Below, piece by piece: positions 35,553 through 44,486 of a stretch of 64,000 nt of DNA (the stretch's first letter is position 1; each line of letters opens with the position of its first letter). Origin of the DNA: JAUNBN01 sp036645935 (lineage in GTDB: Bacteria; Bacillota; Clostridia; Oscillospirales; Ruminococcaceae); contig JAVXNE010000008.1 of NCBI GenBank assembly GCA_036645935.1, positions 47,993-111,992 of the forward strand, in the 5' to 3' direction. The translations under genes were made by a program, and so were the position numbers. The notes below the pieces were generated by a model. The model ran no database searches. It had not been told where the DNA came from and saw only the letters and a list, made by a program, of their open reading frames with translations.

Positions 35553-36556
35553 TTGTCGTCACCCGATTCCCCTTCCGATGCATTCTTGGCCGTTTTAGAC
35601 TTCGCTATCATTCCTGCAATAAATCCCTTGAGCTTATTGAGCAATCCTACGCAACCTTCCGGAGCAAACAGCACCACTACTATGAGCAGCACCGCGAAGA
35701 TGATATTGCGCCAATCGCCGAGCGGACGCAGCCACTCCGGCACAAAGGTCTGAATAAATGCGGCGATGAGCGTGCCGATAACCGATCCGCGCCCGCCGAT
35801 GACGAGCACCGAAACAACCGAGAAGGAGAGTGTCAGGTTGAACTGGTCGGGGCTGATGTAAGTGTTGTAGTAAGCATATAACGTACCTGCAAGACCCGCA
35901 AACCCCGAACAAATCGCGAATGCGAGAACGTTGTATCTCGCTGAGTTGATTCCCATGGCCTCGGCAGCTATGCGGCTGTCCTTCATAGCGCGCCACGAGC
36001 GCCCTATCGGGCTGTTCTTTATCCTGATGAACACCGCTATCGCAAGCAGCGCGAATGCCACCATGAGCAGATACATTTTGTATTTTGAGTCGAAAGCTAT
36101 TCCGAACAGCTTGAGCGGGCCGATATTTGTAACACCTATCGGGCCGTTGGTGAATTCGGTCATGTTGATCATCAGCAGAGTGAAGAGCTGGGTGAAGGCG
36201 AGGGTCGTCATTGTGAGATATGGACCCTTAAGCCGCGCGGCAGGAAGCCCCAACAACGCTCCGATAACGATGGATATAAGAGTTCCGAGAATGATTGTAA
36301 GCCATGCGGGAGCACCGAGTTTGGTGCTCATGAGCCCCGCCGTGTAGGCGCCGATTCCGAAGAATGCGGATTGTCCGAGTGAGACCTGCCCCGAAAGGCC
36401 GATCAGCAAGTTGAGTCCGAGGTACATTATTATGCTTATCATCATGCTTGTGAGCAGATGCAGCGCATATTTATCCTTTATAATCAGCGGCAGCACACAT
36501 ATAATAGCAATCAGGCCCAGCAGTCCGATTGTTTTTTTACTGAGTAATTTTTTCAT
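35549..36556 (-). CDS. livM: Branched-chain amino acid-type ABC permease LivM
   Basis: A 335-residue inner-membrane permease with about ten membrane segments. The family signature GRGSVIGTLIAAF and the EAMGINSARYNVLAFAIC region are visible, and the C-terminal tail is hydrophilic. It pairs with LivH to form the channel. Its start overlaps the livH stop (ATGA). Confidence 0.93.
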   Translation of the reverse strand: MKKLLSKKTIGLLGLIAIICVLPLIIKDKYALHLLTSMMISIIMYLGLNLLIGLSGQVSLGQSAFFGIGAYTAGLMSTKLGAPAWLTIILGTLISIVIGALLGLPAARLKGPYLTMTTLAFTQLFTLLMINMTEFTNGPIGVTNIGPLKLFGIAFDSKYKMYLLMVAFALLAIAVFIRIKNSPIGRSWRAMKDSRIAAEAMGINSARYNVLAFAICSGFAGLAGTLYAYYNTYISPDQFNLTLSFSVVSVLVIGGRGSVIGTLIAAFIQTFVPEWLRPLGDWRNIIFAVLLIVVVLFAPEGCVGLLNKLKGFIAGMIAKSKTAKNASEGESGDDK

Positions 36557-37428
36557 ACCTTCTCCTTCCCGGATTTAAACAGATTGGTAAATCCATTCGG
36601 AAGAACGATAAGCACGATAATCAGAATGACAAAAGAGATGATATCCTTGTATCCCGAAGAAACGTATATCGAGCCGAGGTATTCGACCACTCCGAGGAAA
36701 TAACCGCCGAGCAGACCTCCCCCGAGACTTCCGAGCCCGCCTATCGTTGACGACAGAAAAGCTTTCTGTCCATAATAGGCGCCCATGTCGGCAGTGATGT
36801 AAAAGATCGGGGCGATGAGGATTCCGGCAGCTCCCGCAAGAGCCGAGCTGATCATCAAGGTTATCGAGTCCGCCTTGCGAACCGATATTCCCATAAGTCT
36901 CGCAGTGCTTCTGTCCTCAGCGGCAGCGCGTAGGGCACGTCCCCATCTCGTGACGGAGAAGAACGCCGTGAGAACAACCACCAAAAAGATTGTTATGATC
37001 GATATCCAAATCTTAATCGCCGGAATGGTGGCGCCGAACACCGTTATGTTCTGACCCTCAAACACATTGGGAATGGCCAAAGGCTCGGCGCCCCATATAA
37101 TCCGGCACAGGTTTCTGATAATAGTGGAGAGTCCGATCGTGACAACCATATTGTCGGTTTTGCTTTTCCTCCCCCTGATAGGCTCCAACACGCCGGAGTA
37201 GACTAAGCCTACGAGCGCAGATGTGAGTATTGTCAGGAATATAGCGAGTATATAGTTAACGTCCATGAGCACATTATATTGATAGCCAATATAAGCACCC
37301 AGCATGAGCAAATCGCCCTGAGAGAAATTCAGAACGCCGAGAGCGCGCCAGATAAGCGTGTATCCGATAGCGACGAGCGCGTAGATACTGCCTATCGCAA
37401 GCCCTCCCACAATTTGTTGTACCAGCAT
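36553..37428 (-). CDS. livH: Branched-chain amino acid-type ABC permease LivH
   Basis: A 291-residue permease with about eight membrane segments. LivH features are GSIYALVAIGYTLIWRA near the N-terminus, the EDRSTARLMGISVRKA cytoplasmic loop that contacts the ATPase, and GGLGSLGGGLLGG. ATG at 37428 has GGAGG 5 bases upstream, which decides against the ATG at 37440. Gap to the binding protein is 60 bases. Confidence 0.94.
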   Translation of the reverse strand: MLVQQIVGGLAIGSIYALVAIGYTLIWRALGVLNFSQGDLLMLGAYIGYQYNVLMDVNYILAIFLTILTSALVGLVYSGVLEPIRGRKSKTDNMVVTIGLSTIIRNLCRIIWGAEPLAIPNVFEGQNITVFGATIPAIKIWISIITIFLVVVLTAFFSVTRWGRALRAAAEDRSTARLMGISVRKADSITLMISSALAGAAGILIAPIFYITADMGAYYGQKAFLSSTIGGLGSLGGGLLGGYFLGVVEYLGSIYVSSGYKDIISFVILIIVLIVLPNGFTNLFKSGKEKV

Positions 37429-37488
37429 ACAGACCTCCACGTGAGCTGTGATTTTGCCGTTCCTACTGGAACAGCCGTCATTTTTTTA

Positions 37489-38679
37489 TTACTTTACAAG
37501 AGTCCATTTGCCGTCGACCAGCTTGGTGATGAAAAGCTGCTTGTCGGGGACCTGGTGGTTTTCGTCGAATTTGATTGTTCCGCAAACGCCTGTGTAATCC
37601 GCTCCGGCAATGGCGTCTTTAACCGCGGCCGAATCAAGACTCTTAGCGCGCTTGATTGAATCGAAGAGCATGTTGATACCATCATATGCCTGAGCGTTTG
37701 TGAGGTCTGGCTCATAACCGTACTTTTCCTCAAACTCCTTGACATATGCCTGAGCCGCCTCGCCACCCTCTGAAATCAGGAAGGTATTGACGCACATCTG
37801 ACCCTCGCCATACTTGCCGGCAAGCTCTGTGTATGTGGTTCCGGGGATTCCGCCAGCACCTGCACAAGGCAGATCGGGCATTCCCTGCTCGGCAAGCTGA
37901 ACGCGAATCAGTGCGGCCTCAGTTGCAGCGCCCCAACCGAACAGCGCATCGGGCTTCGCGTTCTTTATGTTGGTTATCTGCGCGGTGAAGTCCTTGTCGC
38001 CGCTGGTGTAGCTCTCGACGACGACGGGCTCAAGCCCATACTCTTTAAGAGCATCAATCGCACCCTTGGCTCCGCCCTGACCGTAGTCGTCATTGCCGGC
38101 GATTATAGCTATTCTCTTATAACCACAGTCATCAACAAAATACTTAGCGAGGAACTTTGCTTGAATGGCGTCGCTGGGTATCGTCTGGAAAATCCAGTCG
38201 TTGCCGTCCTGCGAGCCGATCTTAGGACTTGAGGAGTTGGGAGCTATCTGTGGAACCTCGTTCTGCGCGGAGATGGACATCGCCGCGACGGTGCATGAAC
38301 TGGGATTGGAACCGAGGAGCGCCACGCAGCCGTCATTTGTGACGAGCTTTGTGACAGCCGAAACCGCAGACGCCGCAACGCCTTCGTCATCCTCGACGAT
38401 TATCTCAACTTTGCCGCCATAGATTCCGCCGGCTGCGTTGAGCTTCTCTGTCGCAAGCATAACCGAATCCTTGATGCGGTTGCCCTTGTCAGCAGTTGTT
38501 CCGGAAAGCGGAACAAATACACCGATCTTTATCGTTTTGCCCTCGAACATTGTCGCCTCATTTGCGCCGGTTTCCTGTCCACCTTCGACAGGAGCTTCTG
38601 TTTTACCGCAAGCGACTGCCGAAAAGCAAACACAAAGCACCAGTGCTAATGCAAGCAGTCTGATAATCTGTCTTTTCAT
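37489..38679 (-). CDS. livJ: ABC transporter substrate-binding lipoprotein (LivJ/Peripla_BP_6)
   Basis: A 396-residue lipoprotein: signal peptide with lipobox SAVAC (Cys24), short linker, then a type I periplasmic-binding fold of the Leu/Ile/Val-binding family (KIGVFVPLSGTTADKGNRI, GSNPSSCTVAAMS, APNSSSPKI, IAGNDDYGQGGAKGAIDA). Members bind branched-chain amino acids but also amides, urea, aromatic acids and dicarboxylates, so the substrate is not certain; its placement beside an amidase and dicarboxylate enzymes suggests an acyl- or amido-dicarboxylate. GGAGGT precedes ATG. It is 58 bases downstream of the nitrilase gene. Confidence 0.94.
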   Translation of the reverse strand: MKRQIIRLLALALVLCVCFSAVACGKTEAPVEGGQETGANEATMFEGKTIKIGVFVPLSGTTADKGNRIKDSVMLATEKLNAAGGIYGGKVEIIVEDDEGVAASAVSAVTKLVTNDGCVALLGSNPSSCTVAAMSISAQNEVPQIAPNSSSPKIGSQDGNDWIFQTIPSDAIQAKFLAKYFVDDCGYKRIAIIAGNDDYGQGGAKGAIDALKEYGLEPVVVESYTSGDKDFTAQITNIKNAKPDALFGWGAATEAALIRVQLAEQGMPDLPCAGAGGIPGTTYTELAGKYGEGQMCVNTFLISEGGEAAQAYVKEFEEKYGYEPDLTNAQAYDGINMLFDSIKRAKSLDSAAVKDAIAGADYTGVCGTIKFDENHQVPDKQLFITKLVDGKWTLVK

Positions 38680-38737
38680 TGTTGACCTCCGTTTGGATTA
38701 TTTGCACACTCGGAATTGATCCGAGAAAGAGCACTAT

Positions 38738-39520
38738 TTAGTATGTGTCCGGCATTCTGCGCTCGAGATATGGGTATTTCTTGCGAATTGCTTCCAGCAC
38801 ATCGAAATCGACATCCGCGCACACAACACCCTCATCCTTGCCCGCGTTAGCGAGAACATTACCCGCAGGATCCACGATTCTGGATGAACCGAAGAACTCC
38901 GTTCCTTTCTCGACACCGATCAGATTTGCCGCCGCAAGGTAGCACCCGTTTTCTAGCGCTCTTGTTCGAGTGAGAAGATCAAATGCATACTCTCTTGCGG
39001 GATTTGCAAAGGCAAAGGTATAAAGGAGAATATCCGCTCCCGCAAGCGCGTGTTTGCGGGCAAGTTCCGGAAAGCTAACATCAAAGCAAACCATTAAGCC
39101 CGCTCGTCCGAACGGGGTATCGATCATTCGGGTTTCTTTACCCGCCGCAAAATATTGCGTCTCGGCACCCCAAAGATGTATCTTGCGGTAGCTGCCAACA
39201 AGACCATCCGCACCCACCAGAACCGCGCTGTTGAACGGTTTTCCGCCGCTCATATCGCGCTCGGGAATCGCCGTGTAGATGTAGATGCCGCTGTTGTTTT
39301 TTGATATTGCGGTCAATTTTCTAACGATGTCGCCATCAAGTGGCTCGGAAAGTTCTGAAAATTCTCCGTCCGCCCGATATCCGGTCACGCAAAGCTCGGG
39401 AAGCACGATCGCATCAGCGTGCAAATCGGCAGCCTCGCGAACGAGCTGTTCCATAACGGATAGGTTGTATCTGATATCCGATATCTTTGTCCGCATCTGT
39501 CCGACTGCAATTTTTTTCAT
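38738..39520 (-). CDS. Nitrilase-superfamily amidohydrolase (carbon-nitrogen hydrolase)
   Basis: A 260-residue hydrolase acting on a C-N bond of an amide, carbamoyl or similar group. The Glu-Lys-Cys triad is in VLPELCVTGY (about residue 43), SYRKIHLWG (about 111) and GLMVCFDVSFPE (Cys about 145). Length fits omega-amidase, N-carbamoylputrescine amidase and related branches rather than nitrilases. It is the first gene of the 11-gene minus-strand operon. GGAG precedes ATG, and a consensus promoter lies about 90 bases upstream. It would liberate ammonia or CO2 from the imported compound. Confidence 0.9.
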   Translation of the reverse strand: MKKIAVGQMRTKISDIRYNLSVMEQLVREAADLHADAIVLPELCVTGYRADGEFSELSEPLDGDIVRKLTAISKNNSGIYIYTAIPERDMSGGKPFNSAVLVGADGLVGSYRKIHLWGAETQYFAAGKETRMIDTPFGRAGLMVCFDVSFPELARKHALAGADILLYTFAFANPAREYAFDLLTRTRALENGCYLAAANLIGVEKGTEFFGSSRIVDPAGNVLANAGKDEGVVCADVDFDVLEAIRKKYPYLERRMPDTY

Positions 39521-39607
39521 TGCTTTTATTTCTCCACGAAATTATGATCGTTGCCTCAGGGTTTTTTGATTTTTCCTGACAATACGGGCGGTCTTTTGCT
39601 TGGGTTT

Positions 39608-39636
39608 ATTCTATTGCAAAGCCATAACTTTGTCAA
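39608..39636 (-). promoter_or_regulatory. Consensus promoter of the nitrilase-liv-frd operon
   Basis: On the minus strand TTGACA (39631-39636), 17-base spacer, TAGAAT (39608-39613). The transcript would start near 39601, about 80 bases before the nitrilase ATG. Confidence 0.75.
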
Positions 39637-39646
39637 CAAAAAAATT

Positions 39647-39723
39647 TTAGTAATATCAAAATTTTTTACTAATTTTGTTCTTGTGACAGCATTTCTTATT
39701 ATTTTTTCAGTAAATCACTGAAA
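39647..39723. promoter_or_regulatory. Inverted repeats between the divergent promoters
   Basis: TTAGTAA at 39647-39653 faces TTACTAA at 39666-39672, and TTTCAGT at 39705-39711 faces ACTGAAA at 39717-39723. They lie upstream of both promoters and are candidate sites for the YheO/DauR-type regulator. Confidence 0.4.
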
Positions 39724-39751
39724 TTTTATCTATATTTGATGAAAAATTTCT

Positions 39752-39779
39752 TTGCAATTTTCATCGTCCGTGATATACT
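39752..39779 (+). promoter_or_regulatory. Promoter of the MmgE/PrpD-fumarase operon
   Basis: TTGCAA (39752-39757), 16-base spacer, TATACT (39774-39779); the leader to the MmgE/PrpD start would be about 260 bases. Confidence 0.6.
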
Positions 39780-40044
39780 GTCATCGTGACATGGATGTGT
39801 TCCGCATTCTTGTATTGCTTTTTGTATCCATAATAATGGTGTATTTCATTTTGCGTTTCGTTATTTTATGTATTATATAGTTAAAATTTTTTAACGTGAT
39901 TACTGTTTCGCAGTCACACCTCGACGTTGCTAGAGTCGCTGGTATTCTGTTATTGATACTGTTTGGTATTCAATTACTTTCCTATCTACATTGTGTTGTT
40001 TTTCACTTGTCGCACGAGTGCGCGCAAAAACAGGAGGTTTATAT

Positions 40045-41397
40045 ATGCAAACAAGACTGCTCGCAGATTATGTTTGCGACATTCGTTATTCCGGGCTTTC
40101 CGAACGCGTCAGAGATGCTGCGCGAAAGACAGTGCTTGATCTCATCGGGGTAGCCATCGCAGGTGCTGTTACCCCTCAGGCAGAAATTTGGAGAAAATAT
40201 TTTCTTGCTGACGTGACGACCGGGCCGTGCGCGAATGTCTGGCAACCGAACTTTGCCACCTCCAGCTTTCGGCAAGCCGCCGCGTTCAACGCTGCTGTCG
40301 GACACATACTCGATTTTGACGATGTTCACAACAAGTCAATAGCCCATCTCGGAGTTGTAACCGTTCCGGCTGCGCTCGCAGTTGCACAGAGCCGTCGGCT
40401 TGGCGGACGCACTCTGATCGAATCAATAACCGCCGGGTTTGAAATCGGCGCGCGAGTGGGTTATTCGATCAATCCCGGTTCTTACCGCATATGGCACACA
40501 ACCGGAGTTGTTGGCGCGCTGTGCTCGGCCGCTGCCACAGGCAAGCTCATCGGTCTCGACAAAGACGGAATGCTGAACGCTTTTGGTAGCGCCGGAACAC
40601 AGGCATCGGGTCTGTGGGAGTTCATGGCGGACAGTGCGATGAGCAAGCCGCTTCACACAGCCAACGCCACAATGTGCGGTATACGCTCCGCAGAACTCGC
40701 AGCGCTCGGACTCACCGGAGCGTCGCGCATACTTGAGGGCGATCAGGGTCTGCTGCGCGCGCTCGACACGCAATATCGACCCGAACTGCTCGTCGAGGGG
40801 CTCGGCAGTGAATATTTAATCGCGGACAACTCATTCAAACTCTATCCCTGTTGCCGTCACACCCATTCGGGCATTTACAGTATGGAAAAGCTTATCGCCA
40901 CACACTCCCCGAATCTCTCCGATATTGTCAAAATCGTCGACCGAACCTACAGCGCCGCAAAGGATGTAACCGACCGCGCCGATGCCTCAACGCCTTACGC
41001 TTGCAAGTTCAGCATGCAGTACTGCCTGAGTGCGGTTCTCGCGAGAGGCAGGTTCGAGAGTTGCATATTCGATGACGACGCCGTGAACGACCCTGTGGTG
41101 CGCGGGATTATGCAAAAGGTTGAAGTGGTTGACGATCCCGCAATCGACGCCGAGCTAGCGAGAGATCCCGCCTGTTGGTCAAACACCGTTGAGGTGACTC
41201 TGTGCGACGGACGTGTGCTGACCGAGAGCACCGACTATCCGCCCGGGGATTCCCATACAAATCTCTCCTGGGATGCGGCAACGGAAAAATTCCATTCGCT
41301 GACCGACGAGCTGATAGGGCGCGAACGAGCTTTGCAGCTCGCCGATAAAATTGGCAGTCTGGACGATCTCGACGATGTAAATCGCCTGTTCGGATGA
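40045..41397 (+). CDS. MmgE/PrpD family dehydratase/decarboxylase/isomerase
   Basis: A 450-residue protein of the family that includes 2-methylcitrate dehydratase PrpD, cis-aconitate decarboxylase and iminodisuccinate epimerase. Family features are the N-terminal helical domain (VLDLIGVAIAGA), FNAAVGHILDFDDVHNKS with His and Asp near the active site (about residue 85), and NSFKLYPCCRHTHSGI (about 270). GGAGG precedes ATG at 40045. It leads the plus-strand operon with fumarases. Which C4-C6 acid it handles cannot be read from sequence; an epimerase or dehydratase role ahead of fumarate formation is an inference from its neighbours. Confidence 0.92.
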   Translation: MQTRLLADYVCDIRYSGLSERVRDAARKTVLDLIGVAIAGAVTPQAEIWRKYFLADVTTGPCANVWQPNFATSSFRQAAAFNAAVGHILDFDDVHNKSIAHLGVVTVPAALAVAQSRRLGGRTLIESITAGFEIGARVGYSINPGSYRIWHTTGVVGALCSAAATGKLIGLDKDGMLNAFGSAGTQASGLWEFMADSAMSKPLHTANATMCGIRSAELAALGLTGASRILEGDQGLLRALDTQYRPELLVEGLGSEYLIADNSFKLYPCCRHTHSGIYSMEKLIATHSPNLSDIVKIVDRTYSAAKDVTDRADASTPYACKFSMQYCLSAVLARGRFESCIFDDDAVNDPVVRGIMQKVEVVDDPAIDAELARDPACWSNTVEVTLCDGRVLTESTDYPPGDSHTNLSWDAATEKFHSLTDELIGRERALQLADKIGSLDDLDDVNRLFG

Positions 41398-41567
41398 GCG
41401 CACCTGTTGTGCACTGTGAATATCCAAAACTCTGTGGCGTTCGGCGTCAATGGCAACGATAACAGGCAACTGTTAGCCGTTAGGGAAGCCTTGAATTCTG
41501 CAGTATTTTGTGTGTATTGTCCCATCAACACTGTTCTCTGAAATCTCTATATCGAAAGGAAATCGAA

Positions 41568-42452
41568 ATGACTCAGAACGAAAGCACAAACAAAAAAATC
41601 ATCTTCGACACGGTTATCCGCGCGGTGACCGAAATATCCGCCGACGCGAAGGAGCTTCTAACCGACGCGCGCGACCGCGAGACCAATGCCACAGCAAAGA
41701 GCATGCTCGACGCAATGCTCGACAACCTTGACATTGCTAAGGCCAAGGACAAGGCCGTCTGCCAGTCTCCCGGTTATCCCACGTGCTGGGTAGGCTTCGG
41801 CGATGACAACTTCCCGGGTTATATGAAAGACGCCATCGGCGAGGCACTCGCTGAGGCGACCAAGCGCGGATATCTGCGCCCGAGCATGGTGGATCCTATC
41901 TCGCGTCAAAACACGGGAGACAACACCGGCGTCGGAGTGCCCAACATCGAATACGAGTATTACCCCGGGCAGAAATATGTCGATTTCAGAATAAGCCTCA
42001 AGGGATGCGGCGCGGAACTTGGCAACGCAATGCAGATTTTAACTCCCGCTAAACTCGGCAAGAACCTCGTTGGACTCAAGCGTTTCGTGATCGAAACGGT
42101 TATTGCGGCCGGCGGAAAACCCTGCCCGCCCTACTCGATCGGAATCGGTATCGGGGGACAGATGGACGTCGCGAGTAAGCTCTCACGCCGCGCTGTCAGC
42201 GTCCGCAAATGGAATGATGTAAATCCGAATCCCGAACTTGCCGCTCTCGAAACCGAGCTTAAAGATGCGATAAACAGCTTGGGTCTAGGCGCTGCTGGAA
42301 TTGGCGGAGACACCGTCTGTCTCGCGGTCAAGATCGAAAAGGTTCACACCCACACCGCGATCGCCCCCGTTGCAATTAACTTTCACTGCTGGGTCGCGCG
42401 GCGTGCCGGCGTTCGCATATACGACGACGGCCGCACCGAAATCCTGCTGTAA
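41568..42452 (+). CDS. Class I fumarate hydratase, alpha subunit (or tartrate dehydratase alpha)
   Basis: A 294-residue [4Fe-4S] hydro-lyase subunit matching the N-terminal part of class I fumarases. Cluster-ligand candidate Cys are in GYPTCWVGFG, LKGCGAELG and GGKPCPPYSIGIGIGG. In two-subunit form the family includes fumarase and L-tartrate dehydratase, with other substituted malates possible. AAAGGA precedes ATG at 41568, which removes 20 upstream residues without ribosome binding site. The beta subunit follows after 21 bases. Confidence 0.92.
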   Translation: MTQNESTNKKIIFDTVIRAVTEISADAKELLTDARDRETNATAKSMLDAMLDNLDIAKAKDKAVCQSPGYPTCWVGFGDDNFPGYMKDAIGEALAEATKRGYLRPSMVDPISRQNTGDNTGVGVPNIEYEYYPGQKYVDFRISLKGCGAELGNAMQILTPAKLGKNLVGLKRFVIETVIAAGGKPCPPYSIGIGIGGQMDVASKLSRRAVSVRKWNDVNPNPELAALETELKDAINSLGLGAAGIGGDTVCLAVKIEKVHTHTAIAPVAINFHCWVARRAGVRIYDDGRTEILL

Positions 42453-42473
42453 ACATCACAAGGAGAATACGAC

Positions 42474-43064
42474 ATGAAAACATATGAGTTAACCCTTCCT
42501 CTGAGCGAATCCGATGTAAAACAGCTGCGCGTGGGCGACGTTGTCTATCTCACTGGACACATCTTCACCTCGCGCGACATGGCGCATCTGAAATACAAGG
42601 CTCTTCTCGAACAGGGACAAGAACTGCCAAAGGACTTTAAAGGCTCCGCAATATTTCATGCAGGCCCTGTCGCTTTAAAGGACGAAAACGGAAAGTGGCA
42701 GCTGCAGGTCATCGGACCAACCACCAGCATTCGCATGGAGCCCTACGCAGAGATGGTCGGAAAGATGGGTGTCAAGGCGATAATTGGAAAGGGTGGAATG
42801 TCAGACGATACAAAAAAGGCTGCCGCACAGTATGGCTACATCTATTTGCAGGCAGCTCCCGGATGTGGGGCAAAACTCGCCGAGGGAATACGCGGTATAG
42901 AGGACGTTACTTATTTTGAAATGGGAATGCCCGAAGCACTGTGGGATCTCGACGCCGACCGCTTCGGCCCGCTCGTCGTGGGTATGGACACGCAGGGCAA
43001 CAGCATCTATCATGATCTCAAAGCAAAAGCTGTTCTTCGCATGGATGAGATGTACAAAATCTAA
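42474..43064 (+). CDS. Class I fumarate hydratase, beta subunit (or tartrate dehydratase beta)
   Basis: A 196-residue partner equal to the C-terminal swivel domain of class I fumarases. Visible are LRVGDVVYLTGHIFTSRD near the N-terminus, IFHAGPVA, the catalytic-loop GPTTSIRMEPY, and IIGKGGMSDDT. AAGGAG precedes the ATG. It requires the alpha subunit just upstream for activity and is followed 26 bases on by a class II fumarase gene. Confidence 0.93.
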   Translation: MKTYELTLPLSESDVKQLRVGDVVYLTGHIFTSRDMAHLKYKALLEQGQELPKDFKGSAIFHAGPVALKDENGKWQLQVIGPTTSIRMEPYAEMVGKMGVKAIIGKGGMSDDTKKAAAQYGYIYLQAAPGCGAKLAEGIRGIEDVTYFEMGMPEALWDLDADRFGPLVVGMDTQGNSIYHDLKAKAVLRMDEMYKI

Positions 43065-43090
43065 AGTATCGGCAAAGGAGATCTAATCGT

Positions 43091-44455
43091 ATGAAATTCC
43101 GCACAGAACACGACTCGATGGGCGAGATACAAGTGCCTGACGAAAAATACTGGGGCGCGCAGACACAGCGCAGCCTTCAAAACTTTGAGATCGGCATTGA
43201 AAAGATGCCGATCGAGATAACACGCGCGTTCGCAGTGCTGAAAAAGGCAGCTGCACTCGCAAACTTCGATCTCGACAAGCTGGATGAGCGCCGCCGCGAT
43301 CTCATCTGCACGGTGTGCGACGAGATATTGCAGGGCAATCTCGACGACAACTTCCCTCTCGTGGTGTGGCAGACAGGCAGCGGCACGCAGTCAAACATGA
43401 ATGTGAACGAAGTGATCGCCGGACGCGGCAATGCTCTTGCAGGTGAAAATGTGCTTCACCCAAATGACCACGTCAATATGTCACAAAGCTCCAACGACAC
43501 CTTCCCAACCGCGATGCACATTGCTGCAGTATGCGAGATTCAGACGCTGCTTTTCCCCGCCATCGACCGTCTCGCGACAACCTTCGCGCGGCTCGAAGCC
43601 GAAAACGTCGGCGTAGTCAAGAGCGGACGAACGCATTTGCAGGACGCCACCCCGATCGCATTCTCTCAAGAGATAAGCGGCTGGCGGGCAATGCTCGAAC
43701 GCGATCGCGCGATGATCTCTGATTCGCTGACCCATCTTGCCCATCTCGCACTCGGCGGAACCGCCGTTGGAACCGGACTCAACGCGCATCCGGAATTTGC
43801 CCAGCGCTCAGCGCAAAAGGTAGCGAAGCTGACGGGACTTCCCTTCGTGACGTCGGAAAATAAATTTCAGGCTCTAACATCAAAGGATGAGCTGGTGTTT
43901 GCACACGGCGCTCTCAAGGCGCTCGCCGCCGACCTTATGAAAATCGCAAACGATATACGCTGGCTTGCAAGCGGCCCGCGCTGCGGCCTCGGCGAGATAT
44001 TCATTCCCGAAAACGAGCCAGGCAGCTCGATTATGCCCGGAAAAGTCAATCCGACCCAGTGCGAATCAGTCACCATGGTTGCTGTACAGGTCATTGCAAA
44101 CGACGTAGCGGTTGGATTCGCCGCGTCGCAAGGCAACTTTCAGCTCAACGTATTCATGCCTGTATGCGCATACAACTTCCTGCAATCGGTGCGTCTGCTT
44201 GCCGATTCAATGACATCGTTTGAGAAAAACTGCGTGTGCGGAATAAAGGCCGACCGCGACAAGATGAGTCTCAATCTTCACAACTCTCTCATGCTTGTGA
44301 CCGCGATCAGTCCGAAAATCGGCTATGAAAACGCCGCTAAAACAGCAAAATACGCACACAAAAATGGCATATCTCTAAGAGAGGCTTGCACGACTCTCGG
44401 ATTCCTTTCCGCTGAGGAGTTCGACGAGATCTTTCACCCTGAGCAGATGATCTAA
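43091..44455 (+). CDS. fumC: Class II fumarate hydratase
   Basis: A 454-residue homotetrameric, iron-free fumarase. Superfamily signatures are clear: the TGSGTQSNMNVNEV substrate region, SSNDTFPTAMHIAA, SGRTHLQDATP with catalytic His, and GSSIMPGKVNPTQCE with the catalytic Ser loop. TGSGTQ and length favour FumC over aspartase or argininosuccinate lyase. AAAGGAG precedes ATG. Its presence in the same operon as an oxygen-sensitive class I enzyme is unusual and implies either redundancy or that the class I pair has another substrate. Confidence 0.95.
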   Translation: MKFRTEHDSMGEIQVPDEKYWGAQTQRSLQNFEIGIEKMPIEITRAFAVLKKAAALANFDLDKLDERRRDLICTVCDEILQGNLDDNFPLVVWQTGSGTQSNMNVNEVIAGRGNALAGENVLHPNDHVNMSQSSNDTFPTAMHIAAVCEIQTLLFPAIDRLATTFARLEAENVGVVKSGRTHLQDATPIAFSQEISGWRAMLERDRAMISDSLTHLAHLALGGTAVGTGLNAHPEFAQRSAQKVAKLTGLPFVTSENKFQALTSKDELVFAHGALKALAADLMKIANDIRWLASGPRCGLGEIFIPENEPGSSIMPGKVNPTQCESVTMVAVQVIANDVAVGFAASQGNFQLNVFMPVCAYNFLQSVRLLADSMTSFEKNCVCGIKADRDKMSLNLHNSLMLVTAISPKIGYENAAKTAKYAHKNGISLREACTTLGFLSAEEFDEIFHPEQMI

Positions 44456-44486
44456 AATAATATCCCGCACGGCTAAGGACAGCAAT

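Larger units (their letters stand above)
39521..40044. other. AT-rich divergent control region of the catabolic island
   Basis: About 520 bases, clearly richer in A and T than the flanking genes. It holds two opposed promoters and several inverted repeats: TTAGTAA/TTACTAA (39647-39653 with 39666-39672) and TTTCAGT/ACTGAAA (39705-39711 with 39717-39723). The plus-strand leader of about 260 bases has no known riboswitch that I recognise. Confidence 0.6.

Noticed and set aside
39786..40044. Possible riboswitch in the long MmgE/PrpD leader
   Set aside because: No known riboswitch core motif is recognisable; only short hairpins are visible, so no call is made.
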